A DNA stretch of 64,000 nt from an uncultured Microbulbifer sp. (GCF_947504145.1 NZ_CANNGQ010000001.1:1-64000), one strand, 5' to 3'; positions 1 to 9,473 are shown, counted from the first letter of the stretch. Program-made: numbers and translations. Notes: generated by a model from the letters alone, not told the origin.

Positions 1-89
1 AAATCTTCTCTTTCGATTGGTAAATTTTTAACTTTCCAATCTTCTTTTTTGACCACAATTCTTCCTTGACGCTTAACAGTTTTATTCAT
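1..89 (-). CDS. Partial unknown protein, N-terminus only
   Basis: An open frame on the minus strand starts with ATG at 89 and runs off the left edge. Its first residues are MNKTVKRQGRIVVKKEDWKV, which are basic and polar, and I recognise no family. The stretch is much more AT-rich than the rest of the window, which hints at transferred DNA, but 29 codons prove little. No clear ribosome binding site is visible. The start codon instead sits against a 13-base palindrome. It could be a chance open frame. Confidence 0.35.
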   Translation of the reverse strand, partial: MNKTVKRQGRIVVKKEDWKVKNLPIERED

Positions 90-101
90 ACGCCTAAGGC
101 G
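89..101. repeat. 13-base palindrome at the start of the edge gene
   Basis: ACGCCTAAGGCGT is a perfect inverted repeat of six bases around a central A. It lies immediately 5' of the minus-strand start codon at 89. It could be an operator or a small mRNA hairpin; nothing shows which. Confidence 0.4.
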
Positions 102-446
102 TTTGTTGTTCTCGCTTGTGTTTCCTGGCGTGAAAAGCTTTCAAGCTATGAAGTTTCAAATGAAATCATTAGTTTACAATTAAACCAATAATTGAACGCA
201 TCAGCAAAAGAAGCCGTGGGCTTTTGTTTCTGGATTTCAAATGGCGCTTTTGGTTGTAGTGATTTCGTTATAAATCATGCACTTAGCGTGTTCCATTCTG
301 TGCACACGAGCCATAGGCTTCTGAAATCGGGATGTAGCGCTTAGATATATAGGAACGGCAGATGGGGGCGGTTCAGGGAGTTGGAGGCTCTTGCGTGCGT
401 GCGCGTTAAGGCTTGGTTTGAGGCGCTTACATATTCGATGTGCAAT
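102..446. other. AT-rich intergenic region, no gene recognised
   Basis: This stretch lies between the edge gene and the ppa terminator. Short open frames exist but none looks like a protein, and composition is AT-rich in the first half. I see no tRNA, integrase or clear repeat here. Confidence 0.5.
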
Positions 447-479
447 AAAAAAGCGAATCACAAACGTGACTCGCTTTTT
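447..479. terminator. Bidirectional terminator downstream of ppa
   Basis: An inverted repeat with arms AAAAAGCGA-TCAC and GTGA-TCGCTTTTT around a short loop. It ends in T runs on both strands. It lies about 80 bases beyond the ppa stop codon and would end ppa transcription on the minus strand. Confidence 0.8.
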
Positions 480-556
480 GGGCTGCGGAATATTCATTCT
501 GCAGCGTTCACCTTGCTGTTACCGAAGAGTATCGGTAGCGATTGCCGGGTGGGATA

Positions 557-1093
557 TCAGCCTTCTTCTTTCAGGTAGCGCTCGCGGGAAGCCATGACTT
601 CAGCGCGTGCGGCGTCAGCGTCGGCCCAGCCGTCTACTTTTACCCACTTGCCTGCTTCCAGGGCTTTGTAGTTTTCGAAGTAGTGCTCGATCTGCTTGAT
701 CAGCAGCTCCGGCAGGTCGCCGATTTCGTTGACGTGGTCGTACAGCTTGGTCAGCTTGGTGTGCGGTACCGCCAGCAGCTTGGCGTCTACACCGGACTCG
801 TCGGTCATGTTCAGTACGCCGATCACGCGGGAGCGGATTACGGAGCCAACCATTACCGGGTAAGGGGCTACAACCAGTACGTCCAGGGGGTCGCCGTCTT
901 CAGACAGGGTCTGGGGTACGTAGCCGTAGTTGGCCGGGTAGAACATGGGGGTAGCTACGAAACGGTCTACGAATACCGCGTCTGCGTCCTTGTCGACTTC
1001 GTATTTGATCGGATCGTGGTTGGCCGGGATCTCGATGATTACGTTGATATCGTTGGGCAGTTCTTTGCCTGGGGAAACCTTGTCGAAGCTCAT
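557..1093 (-). CDS. ppa: Inorganic pyrophosphatase
   Basis: Soluble family I pyrophosphatase, 178 residues, which is the usual bacterial length. It hydrolyses pyrophosphate to two phosphates in the cytoplasm and so drives biosynthetic reactions forward. The metal-binding signature is visible as [10 protein letters not shown] near the middle, followed by the conserved region around [12 protein letters not shown]. An AGGA ribosome binding site sits 7 bases before ATG. A TATAAT -10 element lies about 45 bases upstream. The gene stands alone, with a terminator downstream and divergent transcription from the amine operon. Confidence 0.97.
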   Translation of the reverse strand: MSFDKVSPGKELPNDINVIIEIPANHDPIKYEVDKDADAVFVDRFVATPMFYPANYGYVPQTLSEDGDPLDVLVVAPYPVMVGSVIRSRVIGVLNMTDESGVDAKLLAVPHTKLTKLYDHVNEIGDLPELLIKQIEHYFENYKALEAGKWVKVDGWADADAARAEVMASRERYLKEEG

Positions 1094-1136
1094 TGCTGGT
1101 CCTGACTAATGTGTGATCGGAAAATTTGGAGGCGGG

Positions 1137-1142
1137 ATTATA
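1137..1142 (-). promoter_or_regulatory. Putative -10 element for ppa
   Basis: TATAAT on the minus strand, 44 bases before the ppa start codon. No good -35 hexamer is visible at 16 to 18 bases, so the call rests on the -10 and its position. Confidence 0.4.
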
Positions 1143-1299
1143 TACCCTGAGCGGTCGCGAACATAGTTGTCAGTGTGGCCGTTCAAATTTTGTTCAAGGC
1201 TCCGGGGTGCGGGGCTTGAACTATCCTGTAGGCAAGATTCTGCCCATCGCATTCCAATCGATTGAATGTGGTGGTGTGGCCACAATAACGGAGCATCTC

Positions 1300-2766
1300 A
1301 TGGACGAGTCCACCGAACTGCCGCCTTCTTCGCCGGCATCTCTCACCACTTCTGTCTCTTCCCCGTCACCCGCGGCCAATGGCATGCCCCGGGCGCTGAA
1401 CCCGCGCGATGTGCGCACGGTGGAGGAGGCCAAGCGGATCGTAGAGACGCGCAATCTGACCCATGTAAAGGTGGGCCTGTTTGATAACGACGGGGTGATG
1501 CGCGGCAAATACATGAGCCGGGAGAAGTTCTTCTCCGCCCTCGACAAGGGTTTTGCCTTCTGCGATGTGGTGCTGGGCTGGGATATCCAGGACCAGCTCT
1601 ACGACAACGCCCGCTACACCGGCTGGCACACGGGGTACCCGGATGCGCCGGTGCGGATCCTGCCCCACACATGTCGCGAGGTGCCGTTTGAGGATGGCAT
1701 GCTGCTGTTCCTGGCGGAATTTGAGGGAGCGGCGGAGGCGGTATGCCCGCGGGCACTGTTGCGGCGGGTGATCGAGCGCTGTGAAAAATTGGGCTTTGCG
1801 CCCTATGCGGCGCTGGAGTACGAGTTCTTTGTGTTCAATGAGACTCCGGATTCTGCCCGCGCCAAGGGCTATCGCGGCCTGAAGCCGTTTACCCCCGGCT
1901 GGTTTGGTTACTCGATGATTCGCAACTCCGTACACGCGGATCTGTACCACGAGATTCTGGCCTTCGCGGAGCACATGGATTTCCCTATTGAGGGGCTGCA
2001 TACGGAAACCGGCCCCGGTGTTCTGGAAGCCGCGATCACCGTCGACAACGCAGAAGCGGCCGGTGACAAGGCGGCGCTGTTCAAAACCTTTATCAAGGTG
2101 CTGGCGGAACGGCGCGGTTTGATGGCGACCTTTATGGCCAAGTGGTCCAACGACTACCCCGGGCAGAGCGGGCACATTCATCTTTCCCTGCGCAATAAAA
2201 AAGACAATGCCTCGGCGTTTTATGCCGAAGGCCAGCCACACTCCATGAGTGACACCCAGCGGCACTTTCTCGCCGGCCAGCAACGGTTGATGCCGGAATT
2301 GCTGTGTATGGTCGCACCCACCATCAACAGTTACCGCCGCATGATTCCCGGTTTCTGGGCGCCCACCGATGCCACCTGGGGGGTGGAAAACCGCACCGCA
2401 GCGCTGCGGGTAATACCCGGTAGCGACAAATCCCAGCGCCAGGAGTACCGACTGGGTGCTGCGGATGCCAATCCCTATCTCGCGCTGGCGGTTGCGCTTG
2501 GCTCCGGTCTTTACGGTATCGAGCAGGGTTGGGAGCCGGGTAAGGCCGTGGAGGGGAATGCTTACGAGGCTGAGCATCCCGAGGAATTGGCTCTACCGCG
2601 CACTCTGTGGGATGCGGCGCAAAGGCTAAAGCAATCCGGGGCAGCGCGAGATCTGTTTGGCGACGCCTTTGTAGAACATTTCGCCGCCAGTCGCGAATGG
2701 GAAGAGCGGGAATACCGCAAGCATATCGGTGACTGGGAATTGCAGCGCTACTTCGAGATTATTTAA
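1300..2766 (+). CDS. Glutamine synthetase-like gamma-glutamyl-amine ligase
   Basis: This 488-residue protein belongs to the GlnA/PuuA superfamily, which forms a gamma-glutamyl bond from glutamate, ATP and ammonia or an amine. Visible GS motifs include the Glu-rich metal site around ETGPGVLEAA (near residue 238), SGHIHLSL (near 290) and NRTAALRV (near 364). The GlnA adenylylation-loop Tyr context is not evident. ATG at 1300 is chosen because ACGGAG lies 6 bases before it; upstream codons look noncoding. The first 30 or so residues are Ser/Pro-rich and probably disordered. The gene is followed at 34 bases by an aldehyde dehydrogenase and then an alcohol dehydrogenase. This favours amine or amino-alcohol catabolism, as with PuuA or IpuC, over ammonia assimilation. 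The substrate is unknown. Confidence 0.85.
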   Translation: MDESTELPPSSPASLTTSVSSPSPAANGMPRALNPRDVRTVEEAKRIVETRNLTHVKVGLFDNDGVMRGKYMSREKFFSALDKGFAFCDVVLGWDIQDQLYDNARYTGWHTGYPDAPVRILPHTCREVPFEDGMLLFLAEFEGAAEAVCPRALLRRVIERCEKLGFAPYAALEYEFFVFNETPDSARAKGYRGLKPFTPGWFGYSMIRNSVHADLYHEILAFAEHMDFPIEGLHTETGPGVLEAAITVDNAEAAGDKAALFKTFIKVLAERRGLMATFMAKWSNDYPGQSGHIHLSLRNKKDNASAFYAEGQPHSMSDTQRHFLAGQQRLMPELLCMVAPTINSYRRMIPGFWAPTDATWGVENRTAALRVIPGSDKSQRQEYRLGAADANPYLALAVALGSGLYGIEQGWEPGKAVEGNAYEAEHPEELALPRTLWDAAQRLKQSGAARDLFGDAFVEHFAASREWEEREYRKHIGDWELQRYFEII

Positions 2767-2800
2767 TTCGTTCGACTGAGGCAGGAAGCCAGGCAAACTC

Positions 2801-4198
2801 ATGCAAAAACTCCAGTGTATTTCTCCCATCGACAACAGTGTCTACGTCGAGCGCCCACTGGCCACAGAATACGAAATCCAGAATGCGCTCAGCCGCGCAG
2901 AGGGCGCGCAGCAACATTGGAAACAAGTACCGGTTTCTGAACGCGCGGCGCTGGTGCGGGTAGCGGTAAAAAACCTGCTACAGAAAAAAGCGCAACTGGC
3001 GGACGAGATCAGCTGGCAGATGGGGCGGCCGATTCAATACGCGGGAGGAGAAATCGACGGTCTCGCCGAACGCGCGCTTTATATGGCCGACCTGGCCGAG
3101 AGCACCGGCAGTCCACTGGCGGATATTGCGCTGCCGGAAAAGCCGGGGTTTACCCGCTTTATTCGCAGGGAACCCTTGGGCACCAGTTTTGTTATTGCCC
3201 CCTGGAATTACCCCTATCTCACCGCCATCAATGCGGTGGTGCCTGCTCTGCTCGCTGGCAACAGCGTGATTCTCAAACATTCGGCGCAGACGCCAGTATG
3301 TGCCGAGCGATTGGTCGAAGGGTTTATCGAGGCGGGATTGCCCGAGGGTATTTTCCAATATCTGCACCTGGATCACCGGGATGCGGAGCAGATCATCATC
3401 AATGGCGGCGTGCAGCATGTGGCCTTTACCGGATCCGTCGCCGGTGGCGCGGCGGTGGAAAGTGCTGCGGCCGGGCGCTTTCTCTCTGTCGGGCTGGAGC
3501 TTGGCGGTAAAGACCCTGCTTATGTGCGTGCGGATGCGGATCTCGAATACGCCGTAGCCTCAGTTGTGGATGGGGCCTTTTTCAATTCCGGCCAGTCCTG
3601 CTGCGGCATCGAGCGGGCCTACGTTCATGAATCTCTGTTTGATGAATTTGTGCGGCGTGCGGCGGCGCTGATTCGCGAATATCGCCTCGGCCGTTCCGAC
3701 GAACAGTCGACGACACTGGGCCCACTCGTGCGCGCCAGTGCCGCAGATTTCGTGCGCGATCAGATCGATGAAGCTGTGGCGCAGGGCGCTCAGGCCCATA
3801 TCGATGACGGGGATTTTCCGCTGGATCAGCGCGGCAGTGCCTATATGGCTCCGCAGCTGCTCACCAACGTCCATCACAATATGCGCGTGATGAGCGAGGA
3901 GTCCTTCGGCCCGGTGCTGGGGGTGATGCCGGTGGCAGGCGACGCCGAAGCAGTAGCGCTGATGAACGACAGCGAATACGGGCTCACTGCCGCCATCTAT
4001 TCCGCAGACGAAAAAGCAGCGTTGTTGCTTGGCGATCAGTTACAGACCGGCACCGTGTTTCTGAACCGCTGCGACTATCTCGACCCGGCACTGGCCTGGA
4101 CCGGCGTGAAAAATTCCGGCCGTGGCTGCACCCTGTCCGGCGTGGGGTTTGAGCATCTCACCCGCCCTAAATCTTTCCACTTCAAAATAAAGCCCTGA
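2801..4198 (+). CDS. Aldehyde dehydrogenase family protein
   Basis: NAD(P)-dependent aldehyde dehydrogenase of 465 residues, close to the family norm. The general-base Glu is E233 in LELGGKDP and the catalytic nucleophile is C267 in FNSGQSC, with a second Cys directly after it. The cofactor-binding segment APWNYPY and the Rossmann-region motif FTGSVAGG are present. The gene lies between the ligase and an iron alcohol dehydrogenase, only 8 bases before the latter, so the three are almost certainly cotranscribed. In that setting it would oxidise a gamma-glutamylated or free amino-aldehyde to the acid. The actual substrate cannot be read from the sequence. Confidence 0.92.
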   Translation: MQKLQCISPIDNSVYVERPLATEYEIQNALSRAEGAQQHWKQVPVSERAALVRVAVKNLLQKKAQLADEISWQMGRPIQYAGGEIDGLAERALYMADLAESTGSPLADIALPEKPGFTRFIRREPLGTSFVIAPWNYPYLTAINAVVPALLAGNSVILKHSAQTPVCAERLVEGFIEAGLPEGIFQYLHLDHRDAEQIIINGGVQHVAFTGSVAGGAAVESAAAGRFLSVGLELGGKDPAYVRADADLEYAVASVVDGAFFNSGQSCCGIERAYVHESLFDEFVRRAAALIREYRLGRSDEQSTTLGPLVRASAADFVRDQIDEAVAQGAQAHIDDGDFPLDQRGSAYMAPQLLTNVHHNMRVMSEESFGPVLGVMPVAGDAEAVALMNDSEYGLTAAIYSADEKAALLLGDQLQTGTVFLNRCDYLDPALAWTGVKNSGRGCTLSGVGFEHLTRPKSFHFKIKP

Positions 4199-4206
4199 GT
4201 CAGACC

Positions 4207-5376
4207 ATGTCCGACAATCATTTTTTTACCAACTGGAATTACCCCACCGCCATACGCGTCGGCCCCGGGCGCATCAACGAGTTGCCTCAGTTGTGCCGGG
4301 AAATGGGCATGGCCACACCCATGCTGGTCACCGATCCGGGGTTGGCGGCGCTGCCAATGATCCAGAGCGTTGTGGAAAACTGCCTGGTGGCGGGCGTGCC
4401 GTTGACGGTGTTCAGTGAGATAAAAGGCAACCCGACCGGTACGAACGTGAGCGACGGTGTTGCGGTGTTCAAGGCGCACGGTTGTGATGGCGTCATTGCG
4501 TTTGGGGGCGGCTCTGCACTGGATGCAGGCAAAGCAATCGCGTTGATGGTGGGGCAGACGCACCCCATCTGGGAATTTGAAGATGTTGGGGACAATTACC
4601 TCAAGGTAAACACCCGCGGTATGGTGCCGGTGATTGCGGTGCCCACCACCGCCGGGACCGGCTCCGAAGTGGGGCGCTCTTCGGTGATTACCGATGAGCA
4701 CGCCAAGCTGAAAAAAATTATTTTCCACCCGCGCATGCTGCCGGAAATCGTGTTGCTGGATCCGGAGCTCACCCTGGGGCTACCTGCGCCGATCACTGCT
4801 GCGACGGGCATGGATGCACTGTCTCACAATCTTGAAGCTTTCTGCTCGAATAACTTTCACCCGATGGCGGAGGGCATTGCGCTGGAAGCGATGCGTCTGA
4901 TCAATGTGTACCTGCCGCGGGCGGTCGCCGATGGCAATGACCTGGAAGCGCGCATGCAGATGCTGGTGGCCTCCAGTATGGGGGCCACCGCGTTTCAGCG
5001 CGGACTCGGCGCCATGCACGCCCTGGCCCACCCGCTCGGCGCGCTCTATGACAAGCACCATGGCCTGTTGAATGCGATTCTGATGCCCTATGTGTTGAGT
5101 GCCAATCAGGTGGCAATTGAGGAGCCCATGAGTCGATTGTCTCGTTACCTTGGACTGCCGACCGCCGGATTTACCGGGGTGCTGGACTGGGTGTTATTTT
5201 TGCGGCGAGACTTCGGTATCCCCAACACCCTGGCTGAAATCGGTATTGGTGACGAGGATGCGGATCAAATCGCACAGATGGCGTTTGCGGATCCCTCGGC
5301 ACCGGGAAATCCGCGGCCGCTTTCAGTGGATGACTACCGGGAGATTTTTTTCAGCGCTTGCCGTGGTGATCTTTGA
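4207..5376 (+). CDS. Iron-containing alcohol dehydrogenase
   Basis: Group III (FucO/EutG-like) alcohol dehydrogenase of 389 residues. The nucleotide-binding motif GGGSALDAGK lies near residue 99. The metal ligands align as D203, H207, H271 and H285, with the 4- and 14-residue spacings typical of the family. It probably interconverts an alcohol and its aldehyde with NAD(H). The order ligase, aldehyde dehydrogenase, alcohol dehydrogenase suggests stepwise oxidation of an amino-alcohol after gamma-glutamylation; this is inferred from context. Codon use matches its neighbours. Confidence 0.92.
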   Translation: MSDNHFFTNWNYPTAIRVGPGRINELPQLCREMGMATPMLVTDPGLAALPMIQSVVENCLVAGVPLTVFSEIKGNPTGTNVSDGVAVFKAHGCDGVIAFGGGSALDAGKAIALMVGQTHPIWEFEDVGDNYLKVNTRGMVPVIAVPTTAGTGSEVGRSSVITDEHAKLKKIIFHPRMLPEIVLLDPELTLGLPAPITAATGMDALSHNLEAFCSNNFHPMAEGIALEAMRLINVYLPRAVADGNDLEARMQMLVASSMGATAFQRGLGAMHALAHPLGALYDKHHGLLNAILMPYVLSANQVAIEEPMSRLSRYLGLPTAGFTGVLDWVLFLRRDFGIPNTLAEIGIGDEDADQIAQMAFADPSAPGNPRPLSVDDYREIFFSACRGDL

Positions 5377-5378
5377 CA

Positions 5379-5399
5379 TGGCGCGCCTCAGGCGCGCCA
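5379..5399. terminator. GC-rich hairpin between convergent genes
   Basis: TGGCGCGCC, a TCA loop and GGCGCGCCA form a perfect 9-bp stem between the alcohol dehydrogenase and the convergent peptidase. No T tract follows on either strand, so it is not a classic intrinsic terminator. Confidence 0.35.
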
Positions 5400-5444
5400 A
5401 ACGGTACAGGCGGCAAAATTTCACGTGATTCCGGTTGTGAATGT

Positions 5445-6941
5445 TTATCGCGGCTGCGCATTCGCATTGCGGATCAACGCCTGATAAAACCCGGTCGCCT
5501 TCACCATATTGTCGATGCTGATGCGCTCGTTGGTGCCGTGGAATCCGTGCACGTCTTCGCGGGTGACCAGCATGGGGTTGAAGCGATAATTGTTGTCGGC
5601 AACCGCCTCGTAGCGGCGGCTGTCGGTACCGCCAACAGTCAGCCCCGGCGTGGCAATCACCGGGCCGAACAGTGCGCGGGTGGTATTTGCCAGCAGGTGA
5701 AAGCCGGGCGCCTCATCACTGGATACTCGAGAGGCGGAATCCCCGCGGCGCATCACCACGTCGATACGCTCGTCATCGATGACGGTTTTCACATGCTGCA
5801 GGACATCATCAATGCTGTCCCGCGGGTGCAGGCGGAAGTTCACCGTGGCGGTGGCATTGATGGGCAGCACGTTTTCCTTGACGCTGGCGGAGAGCATGGT
5901 GGGCGCGGTAGTGGTACGCAGCATGGCAGCGGTACTACCCTGTTTTTCCAGTACCGCTTCGATACCGCTGCCGAACAACCACTGGTTGGCGAACATCAGC
6001 CGCTTTTCGAACGGCATATGGCGTGCCGCAGCATCGAACAGCTTGCTACTCAATCCCTCGAGACCGCCGGGCATTGGATTCTGGTTCAGCCGCACCAGGG
6101 CCTGGGCGAGCATATCCACCGCGGTTTCCGGCGGCGGCATGGAGGAGTGACCGCCCTGGCTCCGCGCCACCAGATCTACCGTGAGATACCCTTTTTCCGC
6201 CACATTGATACTGGCAATCGGGGCATCCACGCCGGGAATAAATCCGTGCAGCAGGAAGGAACCTTCGTCCAGGCTCCAGTCCAGTCGTACCCCCTCACTT
6301 TGTAATTTTTCCACCACCGCGGCGGTGCCGTGGTCACCGCCGATTTCCTCATCGCTGGTGAGGCTGATATAGACGGTGCGCTCGGGCTGGTAGCCCTGCT
6401 GCAGCAGGCCGGTGGTGGCTTCCATCAGGGCAATGGCTGCACTCTTGTCATCCAGCGCACCGCGTCCCCAGATATGGGTGTCGTCCACGGTGCCCGCGTA
6501 GGGAGGGTGTTGCCATTCCGCGTCGGTACCCGGGATGACCGGCACCACGTCGTAGTGCGCGGACAGCAAAATGGCGGGAAGTTCTGAGTTTTTCCCCGGC
6601 CAGGTGAACAACAGGGAAAAGGCCTGCTCTTCTTGCTTGCCCAGCCTCTGTGGCGGAATCGCGGCGTGGACTTCCGGGTAGGTCGCCGCCAGCCAGTCGA
6701 TGAAGTTGTGGAATTCCTGCCGGGTTTCACTCTGCTCCAGTTGCGAGGAGATGGTGCGGAACTGGATTGCCTCGGACAGGTGGGTGGCAATGGTGTCGGC
6801 ATCAAGGTCGAGAGGCTCGGGGTCGCCTACGGCGACCGTGGGCGGGGTAAAACTGAGCGTACGGATTACGAGCACGGACGCGAGTAGAAGAACCGCCACG
6901 CCGGCGCCGGCAAGGCATCGGTTGAGTATTCTGGTTTGCAT
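5445..6941 (-). CDS. M20 family metallopeptidase, membrane-anchored or exported
   Basis: Zinc peptidase of the M20 family, carboxypeptidase S-like by its 498-residue length and long N-terminus. Residues 1-30 form a basic start and a hydrophobic helix (VAVLLLASVLVI), probably a membrane anchor or uncleaved signal. The metal site shows SAHYDVVP, GRGALDDKSAA with its bridging Asp, DEEIGG with the catalytic Glu, and a late His in HGTNERIS. ATG at 6941 is preferred over an in-frame TTG two codons earlier. It lies 105 bases downstream of a TonB receptor on the same strand, so it may trim peptides imported by that receptor. Confidence 0.9.
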   Translation of the reverse strand: MQTRILNRCLAGAGVAVLLLASVLVIRTLSFTPPTVAVGDPEPLDLDADTIATHLSEAIQFRTISSQLEQSETRQEFHNFIDWLAATYPEVHAAIPPQRLGKQEEQAFSLLFTWPGKNSELPAILLSAHYDVVPVIPGTDAEWQHPPYAGTVDDTHIWGRGALDDKSAAIALMEATTGLLQQGYQPERTVYISLTSDEEIGGDHGTAAVVEKLQSEGVRLDWSLDEGSFLLHGFIPGVDAPIASINVAEKGYLTVDLVARSQGGHSSMPPPETAVDMLAQALVRLNQNPMPGGLEGLSSKLFDAAARHMPFEKRLMFANQWLFGSGIEAVLEKQGSTAAMLRTTTAPTMLSASVKENVLPINATATVNFRLHPRDSIDDVLQHVKTVIDDERIDVVMRRGDSASRVSSDEAPGFHLLANTTRALFGPVIATPGLTVGGTDSRRYEAVADNNYRFNPMLVTREDVHGFHGTNERISIDNMVKATGFYQALIRNANAQPR

Positions 6942-7046
6942 GGTCAAAGTCTTGCATCGGTGTTTGACAGGCCCGGCGGTGGCACCGCGCGAGCCCGAAT
7001 GGGTATTTGTTTACGGAACCTTGTTAAACGTGCGCGACGGGATACC

Positions 7047-9302
7047 TTAGAAACGGTACTCCAGCTCGATCCCGGCGGTGCGCTCCAGTCCGTAAAAATG
7101 GCGCAGGGTGCCGAGGAAGTCGCGGCTGGTGTCCACCAGATATTCCTCATCGGTGAGGTTGTGCACAAACAGCGCTGCATTCCAGGTATCCGCCTGGCTT
7201 TGCAGTCCAATCCTCGCATTCACCAGCTGGTAGGCATCCACCTGGCCAAACTGCACGGAATCACCGCTCGCCAGGGTGCGCTCGGTTTCGTTATCCGCAG
7301 TGTTATACATGCTGCCGCGGTAAATGTAATCCAGGCGCAGCAGCAGGTCGGCACCGATATTGTTGATCGGCAGGTAGTACTGGCCGCCCAGATTGAACGA
7401 GGTCTCCGGTGCGTTGGGCAGTTTGTTTCCGGAGAGGTCGCTGCCATAGGCGTCCGCGTTGGGGTAGCTGGCAAATTTCGCATTCAGCAGGCCGAGGGAG
7501 GTGTTGATGGTGAGATTGTCGCTGGCAAGCCAGGTGACTTCCGCTTCCAGGCCGGAGGTTTCCACTTCCGCGGCGTTGCGAATGGAAATGGACGTGGCGC
7601 CTTCCCCTAAGTCCAAAAACTGGTTGACCTGGTAGTTTTCGAACACGGAATGGAACAGCGCCAGGTTGTAGCTGAGCTGGCGGGACAGCGCGGTGCCCTT
7701 GAGGCCTATCTCAAACGCGTCGACCGTTTCCTTGTCAAAATCGGTGCCCGCGGCCAGGTCGCCGGCGGCGACAAAGTCGAGGTTGAACCCACCGCTTTTG
7801 AAGCCGCCGCTGTATTTTGCGTAGGTATTTACGTCCTCGCTCAGGGCGTAATTGATACTGACGGTCGGGGATACATGGGTGTCGGTACGCTTGTCATTCA
7901 CGGCACCGGTAGCGATCTGGAACAGGGGCGCGCCCTGGCCATCGATGGCCCAGTCCACGTCCTTCTGCTCCTCGGAATAGCGCAGGCCAAAGCCCAGTTT
8001 CCAGTCATCGCTCAGCTGGTAGGAGCCGTTGACATAGGCGGCAATGCTGCTGGTATCCACCACCCCGGTACTGTACACCGGGCTGTCCGCATTGATCAGG
8101 CCGGGGACGCCATACTGCGCCTCCAGCAGGTTTTCAAACAGTTCCGACGAGGTCACCAGGCGATAGCTGTCGGCTTCCTGCTGGTACAGGTAGAGGCCGG
8201 CCACATAGTTGAAATCGTCCGCACCCGGCGACACCAGTTGGAATTCCTGGGTCAGCTGGTTGTAGTTGTCCGCGTAGTTGATTTCCGCCAGTTGGTAGGG
8301 GGAGTAGTCCATGTCGTTGTTGTAAGTCATCTCCGTGTTGCGGGACGCGGTGATGGAGCGCAGGGTGAAGTCATTCGCCAGGTTCCACTCCATGGTCAGC
8401 GCGGCGCCGCGGATATCCCGCTCCTCGCGCGGGTCCACGTTCATGGCCACCTGGTTTCTTTCCGGCGCGGCGGTGTCCGGCGCGGTGCCAAAGGAGTTGG
8501 TGACCGCCTCACCGGTGGCGGACAGGCGGTCGCTCTGCATGCCGTCCAAGGCCAGGATCGCATTGAAGTTGCCGCCGGCGTCGTACATCAGCTGGGCACG
8601 GTAGGCGCTGCCGTCCTGTTCGTTGAGCAGGTTGTTGGTGGTGAGGTTTTTGATATAGCCGTTGCGCTGCTGGCGGTTGACGGAAATCTTGCCGAAAAGG
8701 CTGTCGGACAGTGGCGCGTTGACGGTGGCAGACAGCTGGCGGGAGTTCATGCTGCCGTACTCGGCACTGACACTGCCGGAGAATTCATCCGTGGGCTTCT
8801 GGGAGATCAGGTTGATGGCGCCGGCCACGGTGTTCTTGCCAAACAGGGTGCCTTGGGGACCGCGCAGTACCTCGATGCGTTCCAGATCCACCAGATCTTG
8901 GTTGATCGCCGGGGACTGCCCCAGATAGACACCATCCAGGTAGACCCCCACGCGGGTATCGAAGCCGATATTGCGGCTGTCGGAACCCACACCGCGCATG
9001 CTTACCGAGGTGGTGAAATCGGTACCGGAGCTGATATGCAGGTTGGGTACAAACTGGGCCACCTCGGTCACCTGGCGCACGCCGGTCTGCTTGATCGCTT
9101 CCGCTCCCACATTGGTGATGGCAATGGGGACCTCGGTGATGCGTTCGGCGCGCTTCTGCGCGGTGACGGTGACTTCCTCCAGTTCCGCGGCGAAAGCGGC
9201 GGGGGCCATCTGGACGGTAATCGCGGCCGTTACGGCGGCGGCAAGGGTACAGGGTAGGGCGCGTGGCAGATAAAACGGGCGAGCAGGGCTGCGGGCAGTC
9301 AT
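7047..9302 (-). CDS. TonB-dependent outer membrane receptor
   Basis: A 751-residue receptor with a signal peptide (cleavage near AFAAE), a plug domain starting at LEEVTVTAQKR, the plug motif LRGPQGTLFGKN and a 22-strand-type barrel. The barrel ends in the C-terminal signature ELEYRF, with terminal aromatic Phe. AGGAGA lies 5 bases before ATG. It is of the CirA/iron-complex receptor class, common for siderophores, vitamins and peptides in this group. The ligand is not readable. A downstream peptidase and an upstream AraC regulator suggest a regulated nutrient uptake locus. Confidence 0.94.
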   Translation of the reverse strand: MTARSPARPFYLPRALPCTLAAAVTAAITVQMAPAAFAAELEEVTVTAQKRAERITEVPIAITNVGAEAIKQTGVRQVTEVAQFVPNLHISSGTDFTTSVSMRGVGSDSRNIGFDTRVGVYLDGVYLGQSPAINQDLVDLERIEVLRGPQGTLFGKNTVAGAINLISQKPTDEFSGSVSAEYGSMNSRQLSATVNAPLSDSLFGKISVNRQQRNGYIKNLTTNNLLNEQDGSAYRAQLMYDAGGNFNAILALDGMQSDRLSATGEAVTNSFGTAPDTAAPERNQVAMNVDPREERDIRGAALTMEWNLANDFTLRSITASRNTEMTYNNDMDYSPYQLAEINYADNYNQLTQEFQLVSPGADDFNYVAGLYLYQQEADSYRLVTSSELFENLLEAQYGVPGLINADSPVYSTGVVDTSSIAAYVNGSYQLSDDWKLGFGLRYSEEQKDVDWAIDGQGAPLFQIATGAVNDKRTDTHVSPTVSINYALSEDVNTYAKYSGGFKSGGFNLDFVAAGDLAAGTDFDKETVDAFEIGLKGTALSRQLSYNLALFHSVFENYQVNQFLDLGEGATSISIRNAAEVETSGLEAEVTWLASDNLTINTSLGLLNAKFASYPNADAYGSDLSGNKLPNAPETSFNLGGQYYLPINNIGADLLLRLDYIYRGSMYNTADNETERTLASGDSVQFGQVDAYQLVNARIGLQSQADTWNAALFVHNLTDEEYLVDTSRDFLGTLRHFYGLERTAGIELEYRF

Positions 9303-9473
9303 GGGGTTCTCCTGGCGAATTTATTGTTTTGGTGCCCCGGCATTGGTTTGTGCGGGGCTCGCGAGGGTTATAGCGGATCGGTGCCGGTGCGGCGTCCGGC
9401 CTCGTAAAGTCGGAGAGATTTGTTTGCCGGAAAAATCCGAACTTGCGAATCCGGATTTATTTTCCCTTTAAAA

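Noticed and set aside
80..130. Possible integron attC site at the left edge
   Set aside because: GGCGTTTGTT resembles one end of Vibrio-type repeats, but no complementary second end with a GTTRRRY core was found at the right distance.
237..497. 86-codon minus-strand frame upstream of ppa
   Set aside because: It overlaps the ppa terminator, has no ribosome binding site and looks like a random composition.
1366..2577. 403-codon minus-strand frame inside the first ligase gene
   Set aside because: The plus strand encodes an unmistakable glutamine synthetase fold; the reverse frame has no features.
5379..5399. Classic intrinsic terminator at the GGCGCGCC hairpin
   Set aside because: The stem is strong but lacks a T tract on both strands, so it is kept only as a low-confidence hairpin.
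7650..9257. Long open frame on the plus strand across the TonB receptor gene
   Set aside because: It is antisense to a well-supported receptor. Its translation is Val/Gly/His-rich without motifs, as expected from GC-rich reverse-strand codons.
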